From Malurus cyaneus samueli (taxonomy: Eukaryota; Chordata; Aves; Passeriformes; Maluridae), in assembly GCA_009741485.1 (NCBI GenBank), contig CM019216.1, positions 59,310,548-59,374,547 of the forward strand: 64,000 nt of DNA. The letters run 5' to 3'. The notes beneath the pieces are model-generated. The model made no database searches. It was not told the origin of the DNA and worked only from the letters and a program-made list of their open reading frames with translations. Every line of letters begins with the position of its first letter. The stretch's first letter is position 1. Below are positions 44,633-56,665 of this stretch, piece after piece. The translations under genes were made by a program, and so were the position numbers.

Positions 44633-44690
44633 AAAAAAAAAACAAAAAAAAAAAAAAAAAAACCAAAACCCAAAAACAAAAACAACAACC
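44633..44690. repeat. A-rich tract with C interruptions
   Basis: A runs broken by C, CC and CCC, ending in AACAACAACC. Same pattern as at 17.66 and 26.2 kb. Confidence 0.85.
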
Positions 44691-46160
44691 ACCCCACATA
44701 TATTTGTAAGCAGTGTTCCTCTTTATAAAGCTGACAGTGAGCACAGCCTCCTTGTGCAGTGCCAGCAGGGTGGGGAAAGGCATTACCCCAGGCACAGGTG
44801 AGAGGTTCACCTCCTCCAGCCAGGTGGCCCCAAGGGGTAACTCTTGAACTCTCCTGTCTGTGCCAGGTGCCTCGGCCAGTGCATTATTCCTGTGAAAACG
44901 CTGGTGTATCCCTGCCACCTTAATTCTCTCCTAAATATCTAAAAACATTCCCAGCCAAATCCAGGTGAAATTAAGCATGTGCCTACAAAAAGATTTTATT
45001 TCACTGAATCAACATTTTCAGGTATTTTTCAGGAAAATCCCAGTTCAGCACAATATTCATGAGAACAGTGAATACTCAGTCAGGTCTACACAGCCTGAGC
45101 ACACAGACACGTTTGTGTGATTCACTTATGATTATCCTGACTGACCTCTAATTCATTCCTTTACCCTTCTTCCTCCAGATGCATTTGCACACTGATAAAC
45201 CATTTTCTTTTAAAATCAATCGGGCAGGAGAAATGTTTCCTCCATCTGCAGAAATTCCTACACTCACCATCCAATAAATTTAGTCAGCCGTCTTTGTAGA
45301 GTGACCTGGCAAAATAGCACATTCAATAAAAGCCACGTGAAAAATTACCCATGTAAAAAAAATACCTTTATCAAGAATCTCTGACCTCTGAACATTAATC
45401 CTGCTCTCTGGGATTTATTTTAATATTTTAGGGTAATAAGAAGTTCCAAAAATCTTTGATTTTCCGCCTTCACAAATTACTTCTAAGGACAAAGGCAGAC
45501 AATATATATATTGCTATACCAGAGAAACTGTGTATTAATAAAAGTCGTAACTTAGAGTCTGAAATTTTTTCAGCCTTGTAAAGTAGCAAAGGTAACTGAA
45601 AAGAGAAACCCTTTCTTTCCCAAGAGGTCCTTGTGACTGCATCTAGCTCTTAAAACTTCTTGAAATATCAAATTTCAAACTCACAATATTTTAAAGTTAT
45701 TTTTATGGCTGCCTCAAAGACTTTGGATAGATATACAGGTGGAAAGTACCAGAGTTTACTAGCAGAAAGTAAAATGTTTTCCAATTTTTTTAATATAACT
45801 GCTTTGAAATTATTTTTTCTCCTGGCACAGTACATGCATCATATTTCACGTACAAAGTGCAATGTTGTAGGGTACTATTCATACCAGCAAGAGATGACCC
45901 ACTAAATTTTAATCATTAATAATGTGACTGTCCCAAATTCACACTGATAAAACCCCTATCATGATATAATGTATTCTCTTTATATATGTGTACAACAAAT
46001 TTACAACTGTACTCTTTACTGTCTAAAACTGATAATTATTTTTCCATTTAGATTCTGCACAGTGTAATACATTTATTTTAATTTCTAGCAAGAATATATT
46101 GCTTCTTTTTCTAATCATAACATAAACTGAAGCAATTAATAAGGTATGCATTAATTTCTA
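44691..46160. other. Intergenic unique DNA, no gene seen
   Basis: No recognisable gene or transposon. Confidence 0.5.
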
Positions 46161-48943
46161 TTTCAGAACATTAATGTTCATAGCTACAATACTCACTTGT
46201 ATTGTTATCACAATACGTAATTGGTGTGGTTTTTTTAAAGATAAGACAAGAACTAATGTATTCAAAGCACTAGCACTGTAAACCTCTTGTTTTATACAGC
46301 ATTGAACTTCTGCAATAAATGTTGTGTGTTCAAGCTAGTTCAAAATGTTTAGGGATAAGGAGGTATTAAGACTTTGACCAGCTCTTGGCTTTTGTTCTTT
46401 CCCTCTTGAAGGAAAAACATATTAAGGAATAAAATTCTCATCACCTAACCCTTTGAGTTAGATGATGCCTTTCAGCCACAGCTGTCTCTCTAGCGGAAGC
46501 AGGTTTGCTTAACAGTCATAAACATTTCCTGGGTCATTTCTGCAATATACAACTTTGAAGGGATGAGAGCTCACATGGCTCATTCCATCCCTACCTCCCT
46601 GCCTAAGGCAGGTCCATTCCCTGAAGCAGACCACAGGGGACAACTGGAGGTCTAGCCAACCCATTCATATTGCAGTAAAGATGTTTAGGTCCAGATTCTT
46701 CCCTCTGCATTAGTGCACTTCATCTAAGCTTATTTTCACAAGCTCCAAAATTACTCAGCTCTTGTATCTGTTGTCTGTAGGCAACGGAGAAAGACAAATT
46801 GCTTCAATGTGCAACTCAGCCCACATAAACCAGACTTAAAATCCTTTTAGATGTGCCCATCTCTCTCCCCATTGACTGCAGAGGGAATCTAAAAAATACC
46901 CAATTTCTGGTCTTTGGTCATTTCTGGTCTTTGGCAACTTAGTTAAACACCTAAATTTACCTAGATCTAATCTCTGCCTCTGAGAAAATTTCATGGGAAA
47001 GAAACTTTTGATGAAAAATGGAAATTAACTTTTATGAGCATATTATGATTTTGGTCAATTTATCCAGACCAGCTTTAATTAAAACAAGTAACTTCATCTT
47101 TAGTGAGAAGTTTTGAGCTTTCAGCAACAGGATGTCACAGGACTTCCTGCAGAACCCACTTCAATAAATCAGGCAGCCGTGATAAGCTCTGTTTTGAGAA
47201 CTCAGGGTGTTGCTTGTTGGAGGAACATTTCCATGGACCACTCAGAAGGTAAAAAGGTGTTGCAAGGTAAAGGTCTGAAATAAATAAACAGACTTGTTTG
47301 ACTTATCAGCAGGCAAAACACAAATGAGTGAACAAGTGCCTCAGCAGTTTTCTGACCAGCCAGAACTAGCCAAGGTGTCTAACAAGGACTATAACTTCTC
47401 CCTTCACCAAGCACCTTATTTTATGTGCACGTTGAAACTGAGGGATTTCTAAACTGATTTTTAAAATATCCCTGTAGGAAATGCACTGAGATATAACACC
47501 CAACAATGTCCATCAAGACCATCCAAGAAGGAAGAAAAAGCACCTCAGGACAACTATTTTCTGATTTGTTTTGTGGTAGGGTGGTTCAGTTGGGTGAACC
47601 ATAGAAAGCTATGGCCAAAAGAATCTCTGTTGAACATGCCACATTTATCCATACTCTATCAATAACTTCCAGCTGCAAAACTGAAAATGAGACATGCTTG
47701 GACAGCTGGTGAGATTGTCAGAGCTGTGCTGTCGATTCTGGAGCAACATGAGCCCCATCATCTCTGCAGCTGACAAAATACCTCTTCCTAGCAGTGCTTC
47801 ATGGAGCCTCACTAACGGCCCAGGTAATGCAGGGAATCAGCAGTGGCTTTGGCTACTTAGAAAAGATAAAGGTCCAAAGTGGTGCTGCCACCCAAATGGT
47901 CCCAATAAGCCCAGAAACCTCAGAAACAGCTAACGGCCAAAACTGAAGGAGTGATGACACTGGATGTGATTTCTGAGAGAATTATATGTTAATGCTCCTT
48001 GCCATTTTGAATGTAGTAATTGAAAATTACTAATTGCAGAGATGAACTGTCAGATATTTTCAAAGGGCTTTTTCATCTCAGAAGACTGCACTTTCTGCAG
48101 GAAGACAGCCTCAGATACACGAAAATTTCTTTGCTGAAGGGGAACTCTGATTCAAAAGGGAGAGTAAAATTCAAAATGGGGAGTGGGGCTGTTTTAAGAA
48201 AGCCAAGGAATATTTCTCATAAATGTCAGATTTTAATCCCCTCAAATATAGTTTTAGAATAATTTCAAGACAGAAACCCTATTAAAATACTCACATTTTC
48301 TATTTCTTACATAAGTGGCTATACTTTTGGGAGCATAATAAAGACATGGAGCATAAACAACAAAGTGAATAAGAAAAATAAGAGATCTGTCTCTTTGTCT
48401 AAAAATCCATCAAATCACAATGAATCTTTAAAACAAAGAGTACCAAAAGAGGAAATTAACTTCAGAACAGTCTCACACTGAATCTAATCACTGTTGCTAC
48501 TAGCTGTTAAGAAGAAAGGGATCATTAATTGCTTTTTATAATTTCTTTTGCTAATATTTGTGACCAAAAGCTGGAGCTTACGCTCAAAATATTTCTGAGA
48601 ACAATCTCAAAACACCCAAATGTTAAACCTTGAAAGGATCCCTTTTTATGCTAAATCATTTAAATTCGAAAGCACCTATGTGTTCTAGGACTGTGATAAG
48701 ATAAATCATATATTTAATTATATAAGTGTGTGAAGATTAGAATGGGTTAGAAGCTACCTGGCAAAACGTCATTCTTTTTCAGAAATGTTGACTCATCAAA
48801 ACTGAAGTTAAGCAACTTCAGTTTGGTTACAAAGAAAAGGAAATGTTGGCAACTCTCCCAGCTCAAAGAACCTATAGCAAAAAATGCTTGAGGATCTGAT
48901 TCCATATTTTGTTAATTCAAAACCATATTATATTGTTATAAAA
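46161..48943. other. Unique DNA with a palindrome and a tandem 17-mer, no gene seen
   Basis: GAACATTAATGTTC (46166-46179) is a perfect 14-bp palindrome. ATTTCTGGTCTTTGG is tandemly repeated at 46903-46917 and 46920-46934. CCCATTGACTGCAGAGGGAATCTAAA (46868-46893) resembles the centre of a palindromic MITE but lacks convincing arms. No gene recognised. Confidence 0.45.
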
Positions 48944-48966
48944 TTTTAATTAGAGTTTTTAATTAG
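48944..48966 (+). repeat. Twin TTTTAATTAG homeodomain-type 10-mers
   Basis: The 10-mer TTTTAATTAG occurs identically at 48944-48953 and 48957-48966, a spacing of 13 bases. TAATTA is the core homeodomain site. The duplicate could be a paired binding site or slippage. Confidence 0.6.
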
Positions 48967-51734
48967 TATATATTACATGAAGTTCTTAAAGTCAAAACTG
49001 TGCTATCAGAACTTCCCTGTTATTGATTTTGGCACAAGATCATTTACTCTAGTTCCATGTAATATAGACACATGACTTAAAAAGAGAATTTCAAAAAGAG
49101 GTCTGTGCCTTTAGAAGACATAATTTGCAAAAACAAAACATGATGAATAGATATGAACACAGACATTTGGGAAAACTCTGTAGAATTTGGAGAAAAGAAA
49201 GTGCTTTTCAACCTAAAAAAAATCACCTGAATCTGAAGCCCCATTTTCCAGCTTTGTCCAATCCCTAACTTTGAGCCCCATTCCTCACCTGCCTTGCTGC
49301 ATGCTCACATCTCCCTAAAATATGTGTCATGAGGAAAGAGTCTGCACACAAGCTGTTACTGCTGAGCAAGTGATTTCTGGGAACTGAGCATGGGTCTGTC
49401 TGGGGTCTAAGAGCCCAGACGCGCCTCACAGCGCCCTTGATTACAAAACTATGTCAAACTCCCTCAGAAATCAGCAGTACTATGGAAATGTATTTTCATA
49501 TGTCAGGCTAGATATTAAGAAAAGCAAAAATAAAGAAAACTAGATTTGCATTAAGTGTGCTTTGAAAAAATTAGTGGTTTTGCTTCACTCATTTTCTACA
49601 ATTTCACAGCTTCCTAAACAAAGTATGAAGTATATTCCAAATAAATTTGGAATAAATTATTTTTCCTTAGGGTCAGAACTGTTCATAAGAAGCACCTTCA
49701 TCTATGAGTAAATTGCTGATACAGTGACACAACTTAGAAGAATATATCCTGTTTTGCAAGGGCAGTAGGAACTGGCCTTCACCATGAATTGCCACCATCA
49801 CTAACGAAAGTGGTGAGCTGGATGGATAAAAAGACCTCTCATCAGGGAATGTTAATGGAGAGGAATCAACCTTATATGCAATAAGTGAACAATCAGGTAA
49901 TGGAGTCAAGGAACCATATAGGCAAGGTGGAAAATAAATGCCAGGGACTTGAGAAATCTAATCAATGCCTGATTAAGCTAATTGAAGCCTGGCCACTGAA
50001 AATTAATGATTCAGAAAATTGCTCCCAGAACAGAAAAAAGGCAAAGATTGCTGGATTTCACATAAGAGACAGAAGGTTCAAATGTGAAAGCAGTTATCAG
50101 GAGATTAATACATGGAACCCAGGGTACATAAAAGTTTGCTGTCTCACCTTTCGCCACATTAACTGCATTGTTTCCCTGCCACTTCTCCCAGCCCAGGCTC
50201 CCACCAAGGCTCTGAAGTCCATGAGTTTGATTTTTTTTTAACTGTAAGAATAAAGGGAACACTAAAGCTGAAAAGAGCAGTGTTCTAATTACTCCAGAAT
50301 GTCTTCCTTTCCAACTTCAGTGAAAACAAAGGGCTTGTGTTCAAATTGAAAAACATAAAGTAGTGATGCTAAAAATAACTGTGGCACGAAATGCAAAAGA
50401 CACTTTATCACATGCTTAGGTACAATTGCTCTAATCCTAATCATTAGTGTTTTCAACTAAAGTTTCCTTTAGAAAGCCTCATTGAACTGGTGGGCTTTTC
50501 ATATTGTTCCTATGGTCCATGTATTCTTGGATCTCCATGGATAACTGCTGGGATCTGTAAAAGGTCATAAAAAAAAAAGCAGGCCTATTATCAGAACACT
50601 TGCACCAAGGTACTGAGTTTTGAAAGCACTAAGTGGTTAAAATAGTTAGAATTTTACCTTTCAATATTTAGTACTTTCCTAGGCCAAGAGATCCCAAACC
50701 AAATTTTTGTGGTTTCCATGGAGTTCTGCTAAGCCATGAAAACTAGGTTGTGGACTGTCCATAGGAGCATATCAAACAGTACTATAATTCATCAATTAAA
50801 AATCCAGTGAGAAAAAAGTGAATGTCATTAGTCCTTTAATTCTTGAATTTATTCTGAATTTTTCTGATGCTATCATCTGTACCCCATTACATGTTTGAGA
50901 TGCTGTCTTCATTGCACTCACATTTTTGAAAGCCATCCATGACAAAACTGAAGGTGTGACAACAATCCTTTGTCATAAAATGATTTAGGGACCACCACTT
51001 TTAAATCAATACTGATTTTATCCTGCCATTGTGGCAACTTCGCTGACAGCTTTGCTAGCTCCTCCTGAAGGTTGTCCGCATTTCTTCAGCCTTCATTTGG
51101 AGCATATTTATAATTTAATACATCATTGGTCTTCCATTTTCTAAATGATTGATAAATAGATCAACTTTTACCCATAATCTGGAACCTGAGATACTCCAAA
51201 GGTTTCTTTCCCCCTTCAGGAAAATGAACTACACTTTTTTTTTTTTTTTTTCTGCTTTGTATACTCTTTTATCCACAGAGGATGTTACTTTCTCAGAGTA
51301 TTACTCTACTCAGAACATCAAAGATACTGAAGTGTTACTGTGCCTAACTCAGACATGCCCTGATGCCTAATGGCATACTTGCATGCAATTAATATGCAGC
51401 TAAAGAGATTCCCAGAGCTGGCTGAATGTGACACCGCTAAGCAGTGAAACAGAGGAAATGGGTGGGGTTTAGGCATCAATTCAGCTGAAGCAGGCATTCT
51501 GCCAGGCACTGTAAATCCTATCAGAACAAAGGGAACAAAAAATTCACTCCTTAGGATCTGGATCCACCGATTTTAACAGTTATTTGATACAGAGAATGTA
51601 AGATCAAATCTATCCTCTGTGCTGATTCAGAAGGAATACTTGAATCTCTGACTTTTATCTCCTCACACCACCTTTCTAGGGATATTACATCCTTTTGTTT
51701 CCTTAGCTGTCACTTCAAGAAGTATCAGTGATTA
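48967..51734. other. Intergenic unique DNA, possible old DNA transposon
   Basis: The stretch 50505-50770 has repeated TCCATGGA-type words near both ends (TCTCCATGGATAAC and TTTCCATGGAGTTC) and CCTATGG opposite GTCCATAGG. This hints at a decayed hAT-like element with inverted ends, but I cannot place it. A T16 run lies at 51237-51252. No gene recognised. Confidence 0.35.
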
Positions 51735-52010
51735 TGTACAGAAATAGACTTTATCAACTGTTTTCATTCATCTACAGTATCATTTATGCATTTAAAGAAC
51801 TAGTGAGGTGCAAATCCTTTACAAATTTTGTGCCATTTTTTTCCATACCATATCATCAAACTGTGTTTCTAAGATTTTTTTATAACTTCTGTATTTTTAA
51901 TCATCCTATCAGCTAAGTTGCCAAGAACTGAAGTAAGCCTTACTGCTCTGTAATTCTCTGGGTTATTATGCAGGCTTTTTATAAATACAATATTTGCTAT
52001 CTTCCAATAT
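51735..52010 (-). pseudogene. Decayed CR1/L3-type reverse transcriptase fragment
   Basis: Translated on the minus strand from 52006 downwards in one frame, the sequence gives WKIANIVFIK, NPENYRAVRLTS, VLGNLADRMI and later KGFAPH-stop-FFKCINDTVDE. This is the order of the CR1/L3 RT N-terminal region ('DWKKANV.PIFKKG..DPGNYRPVSLTSV.GK..E' through to 'GF.KG.SCLTNL..F.D.VT..VDEG'). Three stops but no frameshift are seen over about 90 codons. The catalytic YADD motif would lie further on and is not seen. Weak similarity may continue to about 52105. It is an old, non-functional LINE fossil. Confidence 0.8.
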
Positions 52011-53707
52011 AATTGCTGACTTAAATAAGAGAATGTGTACTTAAGTTAGCAGCTGTTTTACTCTAAAATTCAGTAACATGTCTATTTATGCTCCATCCAC
52101 CTTGGTGCTACCCTTAGCCCATTGCTTTGCTGTCTTTGGACTCTTCAGCAATTTAGACTTTCACCTTTCCAGCTGGGTAGAAAGAACTTCCAAGTCTCCA
52201 TTACATTAAAGATGAAATTCTTTGATTTGAGAGTTGTCAAAACCCCATCTCTTGAAAGAAACTCTTTCCCTCAGGATCTGCCCTGGCTTAATATATCAGC
52301 TACCAGTGTTGTCCTGTTTGGGTCTATGTTTGTCATGGAAACAGAACTCAGACATAGAAATTGTGTGGGTAATCCTCCTCACTTGCAGCAACTTCTGCCA
52401 TGTCCCTCACATCTTTTGAACAAAGATTACTGCAATGACTTTACACTGAAAACAAAACTAGAGAGAGAACTAAACCAGCCTTCCCTCCCCAGCGGTCAAA
52501 GTACTGTACTCTGCAGAAGCAGAGCTCAAAGGTTGCTGGAGTAGCTTTGGAAAGGCTCTCCCCTCTGTTTGCAGCTGTCTGTTTGCATTCATTTCCTCCA
52601 AGTTACTGCCCTGATGAGAATACCTTCTTAATTAACAGTGCATCAAATTTCTCTTATTTATCTGTCTGACCTTTACTGTTGATTTAGGAGGACATCAGGT
52701 CAAAAGCCAACTAAATGTACCATTCCAAAATAATTAAGGAAAGCACTGTATGCTGAGCTGCTATCAGCTCCTTTCTCCAGACTGTGCAACCCTCTTTTGC
52801 CTTCTGCCAAGTGCTATTGCACAAGAATCTCTTTTCTGAAAATACTGGTCACTTCAAGTAAATCAAATAGATCACTTTGAAACATTCCAATGAAAAACTA
52901 TCAGCTTTATTTCCTAAGTGTGGAAGTCTTCCGTAGCTGGTGTAAGACTACTGAATTTTACCATGAAAGGCCCATTTCTAAATCAAGTCCCACATCAGCC
53001 AGCTCTTTGGAAAGACAAGCATTATTCCACAATGCCATCACAAACTCTATTACAAAAGTACCAAAGGAGTTTCACCCTGTTAATACTATACTACACATTC
53101 ATTTCATAAAAGCTTCAGTCTTAAATTTTCCTGGAATTACCTCAACATCAATAATCAAGTTCATAGGTGTTCACAAACAGAAAATATAAAAGGGCAGCAA
53201 ACATGATTGAATTAAAATTTCCTATTGAATTCAAATGTGTGCCTATATTTGGTTGTGGGTTTGGGGTTTTTTTCACAGTTCAGTCCATTTTAGTCAGATT
53301 TATCATTGTTTTCGCAATCTACAGAGGTGTGCACATCATGCAGGTACTCACTGGCCATATTACAGAAAGAAGTATTTGTTTCATTTCAATTAATTTCTTG
53401 TTGTCTTTTGTTGTCTTTATCCACAACTACACTGAGTGAAGTGGACAAGAGTAAGTTGCAGCTGGAGATGCAGAATTAAAAGAGAAACCCACGGAAAAGC
53501 ATGAATTTATTATATATCTGCACTTTTATTCCATGTAACAATTGCAAAATGCCACTCAGGAAATGCCATCTCTAAGCTGACTGATAAGATCATTTCCTTA
53601 TCTCTTTTTTAGCTCTTGTCATTCTTCCTTGCCATACCAGTCACAAAAAATAGGCCAAGAGGGGGTGGGGATACGTAACATTTAATAAATCTACTAAAAA
53701 AAGGCAA
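52011..53707. other. Intergenic unique DNA, no gene seen
   Basis: A 140-codon plus-strand frame (52122-52544) has no recognisable domain and adjoins the LINE fossil on the opposite strand. Confidence 0.5.
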
Positions 53708-53728
53708 GTGTGTGTATATATATATATG
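53708..53728. repeat. Compound (GT)n(AT)n microsatellite
   Basis: GTGTGTGT followed by an ATATATATATATAT run. Confidence 0.9.
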
Positions 53729-56589
53729 CTTTAAAAATGTACATCTAACTAATTTTTTACCTATCTTTGCTGACATGCAAAAAACCAATATTCGTGTTTA
53801 TCTGTATACAAGTGAATAGCTAAAATGAGTCAGCGTTGCAAGCAGCCTACATGATGCTTCTGACTAGAGTTTCAGGAATCTACTGGTACTTACAGACAAA
53901 CTGAAATATAAATATTAAATAATTACTAAGAACATATTTCACCTGAGCCAGTACATGATAACTTTCAATCTGAATTCATCTTCTCACAACAAAGAAAAGA
54001 CTCTCCGATTCTCTTAACAATTTCACGGTGTATCCCAATGTTACCACAAGCCTTGAGAGATAAGGATTTTCCTCTGTTAAGAAAATCAAGTTATTAAATT
54101 GGTCAAAGATGACTCTACCAGAAATGTATTCAAATCTTCTTTATTAATTACCATAGGAATTTCGTTTGAGAGTCAGATATAAAATTTTACTCAGCTTTCA
54201 CAGATAAAATATATTATGTACAGAAATTCCCAGGATTTTAATTTAGTAAAACCCCAACAGTACTTAACCGAGCAAGTTATTCTCAGTACAGAGAAGAGCT
54301 CTGCAGGACTGATTCATTCTTTTACAGTGCATTAGTTTAATCACCTAGGAGATTTCTAACAGACGATGAAATCTAAACAGGAGCAGGAACTTCAGTTATC
54401 TTTGGATGAACATATTTAGTTTCACATTCTATCTTAGCACCAAGCAAAACAAAACAATTTAAATACACTTCAGGTTCATCTACACAATTTATTTGACTTT
54501 TGCTGGATTTAAAAACGCAGAACTTGATATTGTATGTTAATGCTGCAGTTAAGTTCAGGTTCTCCTGTTAATAACTCTCTTGAAACAGAATGGGATTTTT
54601 TTTCTTTTACTATTTTTTGAAGTAAAGTAATTGCAATAACATAGTAAAATTTGTTTAGGATAGACAAGTGAGTCAAACTAATGATTACAACAAATTATAG
54701 AGCAGCCTTCTGTTACATCCTATACCTTTTTTAAAATTTTAATTTGTTGCATTACGCAGTCTCCCAATTATCAAGCAATAATCCAGGGAGACTCTCAAGA
54801 TATAGTGACATATTGGTAACAACTCAAACAGAAGTGAACTCTAATGAGCAATCAAACTCAAGAAAAAAAAGATATAAAATCCTATTTTCCCTATATAAAG
54901 GATATTTTTTACTGATAAGAAAATATTGGATCAGGCCCAAGCTGAATAAAAATAAAAACAGCTGATAATAAAATAATATATGATAACCCAAGTTAATAAA
55001 GTGCATTAAAAAAGAATGAATATTCAATGCTACCTCATCTATTCTCAGTTTTTCAATGTCTGTAGGAGATATAAGTGTATTTTATTCTATAAAATCCCAT
55101 ATTTTAATAAATCATGACAAAGATTATACAAGAAATCATTCTTCCAGGTTACTGTTTTTTATTCCCTTATTTTTTCATAATTTGTATTTCTGCTTTCCAA
55201 TAGTAGAATTGTTCATAACCAAAGATCTCAGTCATTAAAATAATGACATGCAATCTAATTTTAAGAGCTGTGTGTACAAATATGTAAATGAGTGCTAACA
55301 TACAGGAGCACACCAAAGGGAGCTGACATGCAACCAAATTCAACTTACAAAACAGTTTTGTGGTTTAAAGTTCAGAAAGTTCTTGACCCATAGTGGAAGT
55401 ATGCAGCAGTAAATCTGTATCTCCTACACCTTCCTTCCCATTCTACATGATGCTGATTGTGTCGGAAGAGACACAGTCAAGCGTCCTCCCACCTACTCAT
55501 CAGATGGCTGTGCCGTCAAGGGATCATGGTTTTCACTGGAGAGAGGATCTTCCCTACACACATGGGAGGTGAGGAAAATGCTTTCCCATCTGGTTGCATG
55601 AAGTCACTTGCGAAGGATATCTGAATCCAGAGAAAGCAGAAATTAGGCTAACATGTGGAAGACAGACGGATTTTGTTGCCTTAATTCCCAGGTCCAGTAT
55701 ATTTTCATTTATTGTTCTCTACAACTTTGTAAATTTGAATCCAATATTGCTTTTCATTTTTGACAAAGAAAGCTTTGCCATCAACTCATTATGCAAATCA
55801 ATCAGTAAACTGTTAGTTATAAGGTTAGATGAGTTCCTTCCCCTCATAAAATCAGACGTTCTACGCATGCAAAATACAAACAAGTCTTACCTACTCTATC
55901 CTCTTGATCTCTGTGCATTTAAACAACAGCTGCACGTGGAAGAGTCTGAATTAAGGACACAAGGGTAGCCACTAATATAGTAAAGAATCAATACAATATT
56001 TATTAAGGTGAGAAAAACAGTAAAGTTGTTGACCTGTTTCAGTATATATAGTTTTCAGAATTGTCCTCCAAAGTGGCTGAAAAATAAAATGTTTGGTATG
56101 GAGTAGATTCAAAATGGAACCTGCACATAGGAATAAGAACACCCCTTAGAAAGGGAAGGACGTGAATATACTGCCACAAATAATGTTACAGACTCAATTC
56201 TAGTAAATAAACCTCCATCTGGAGCTCCACGTTTAGGAACTGGATACTGAACTTTGGAAGAATAAATTGCATTTACTTTTAAATATTTTCATAAAAAAAA
56301 TTTCACACTGATATAAGAATTATGTAAACAGCTGCTAAAATAAATCACCAGTATTTAGGTTGCAAGCTGTCTGGAGTACACGCTGTCTTTAACTTTACGG
56401 TTGAGAGCACCCTGTGCTGTGCACCCTGTCACACGGCCCATCTTGTTACCTGTTTCACTGCAGCTCTCAGTGGAAATGGGGATCTCAGTGCACAGATCCT
56501 TAAAATGCTTAAATATATCTTAAGATATTACACCTGCCAGAAGACCTTGTACACTAATGAAGCATAGCAGAGTCCAAGAGAAATTCAGA
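53729..56589. other. Intergenic unique DNA, no gene seen
   Basis: AT-rich. The plus-strand open frame at 55594-55968 (124 codons) has no recognisable domain. Confidence 0.5.
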
Positions 56590-56665
56590 TTCCCATTGTA
56601 CAGTTGGAAAAATAATGCTCCAGAGGCTAGTTAAATAATTAAGTCAAGGGTTCTTTGACCCGTGT
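56590..56665 (-). mobile_element. Possible MIR/L2 remnant
   Basis: CAGATTCCCATTGTACAGTTGG then GCTCCAGAGGCTAGTTAAATAATTAAGTCAAGGG resembles the reversed MIR/L2 pattern 'ccccattttacagatgagg..cagagaggttaagtgacttgcccaaggtc'. It is short and diverged. Confidence 0.35.

Noticed and set aside
46166..46179. Glucocorticoid or androgen response element
   Set aside because: The half-site spacer is four bases, whereas the canonical element has three.
52122..52544. 140-codon plus-strand open frame
   Set aside because: No domain recognised. It begins next to a LINE fossil on the other strand.
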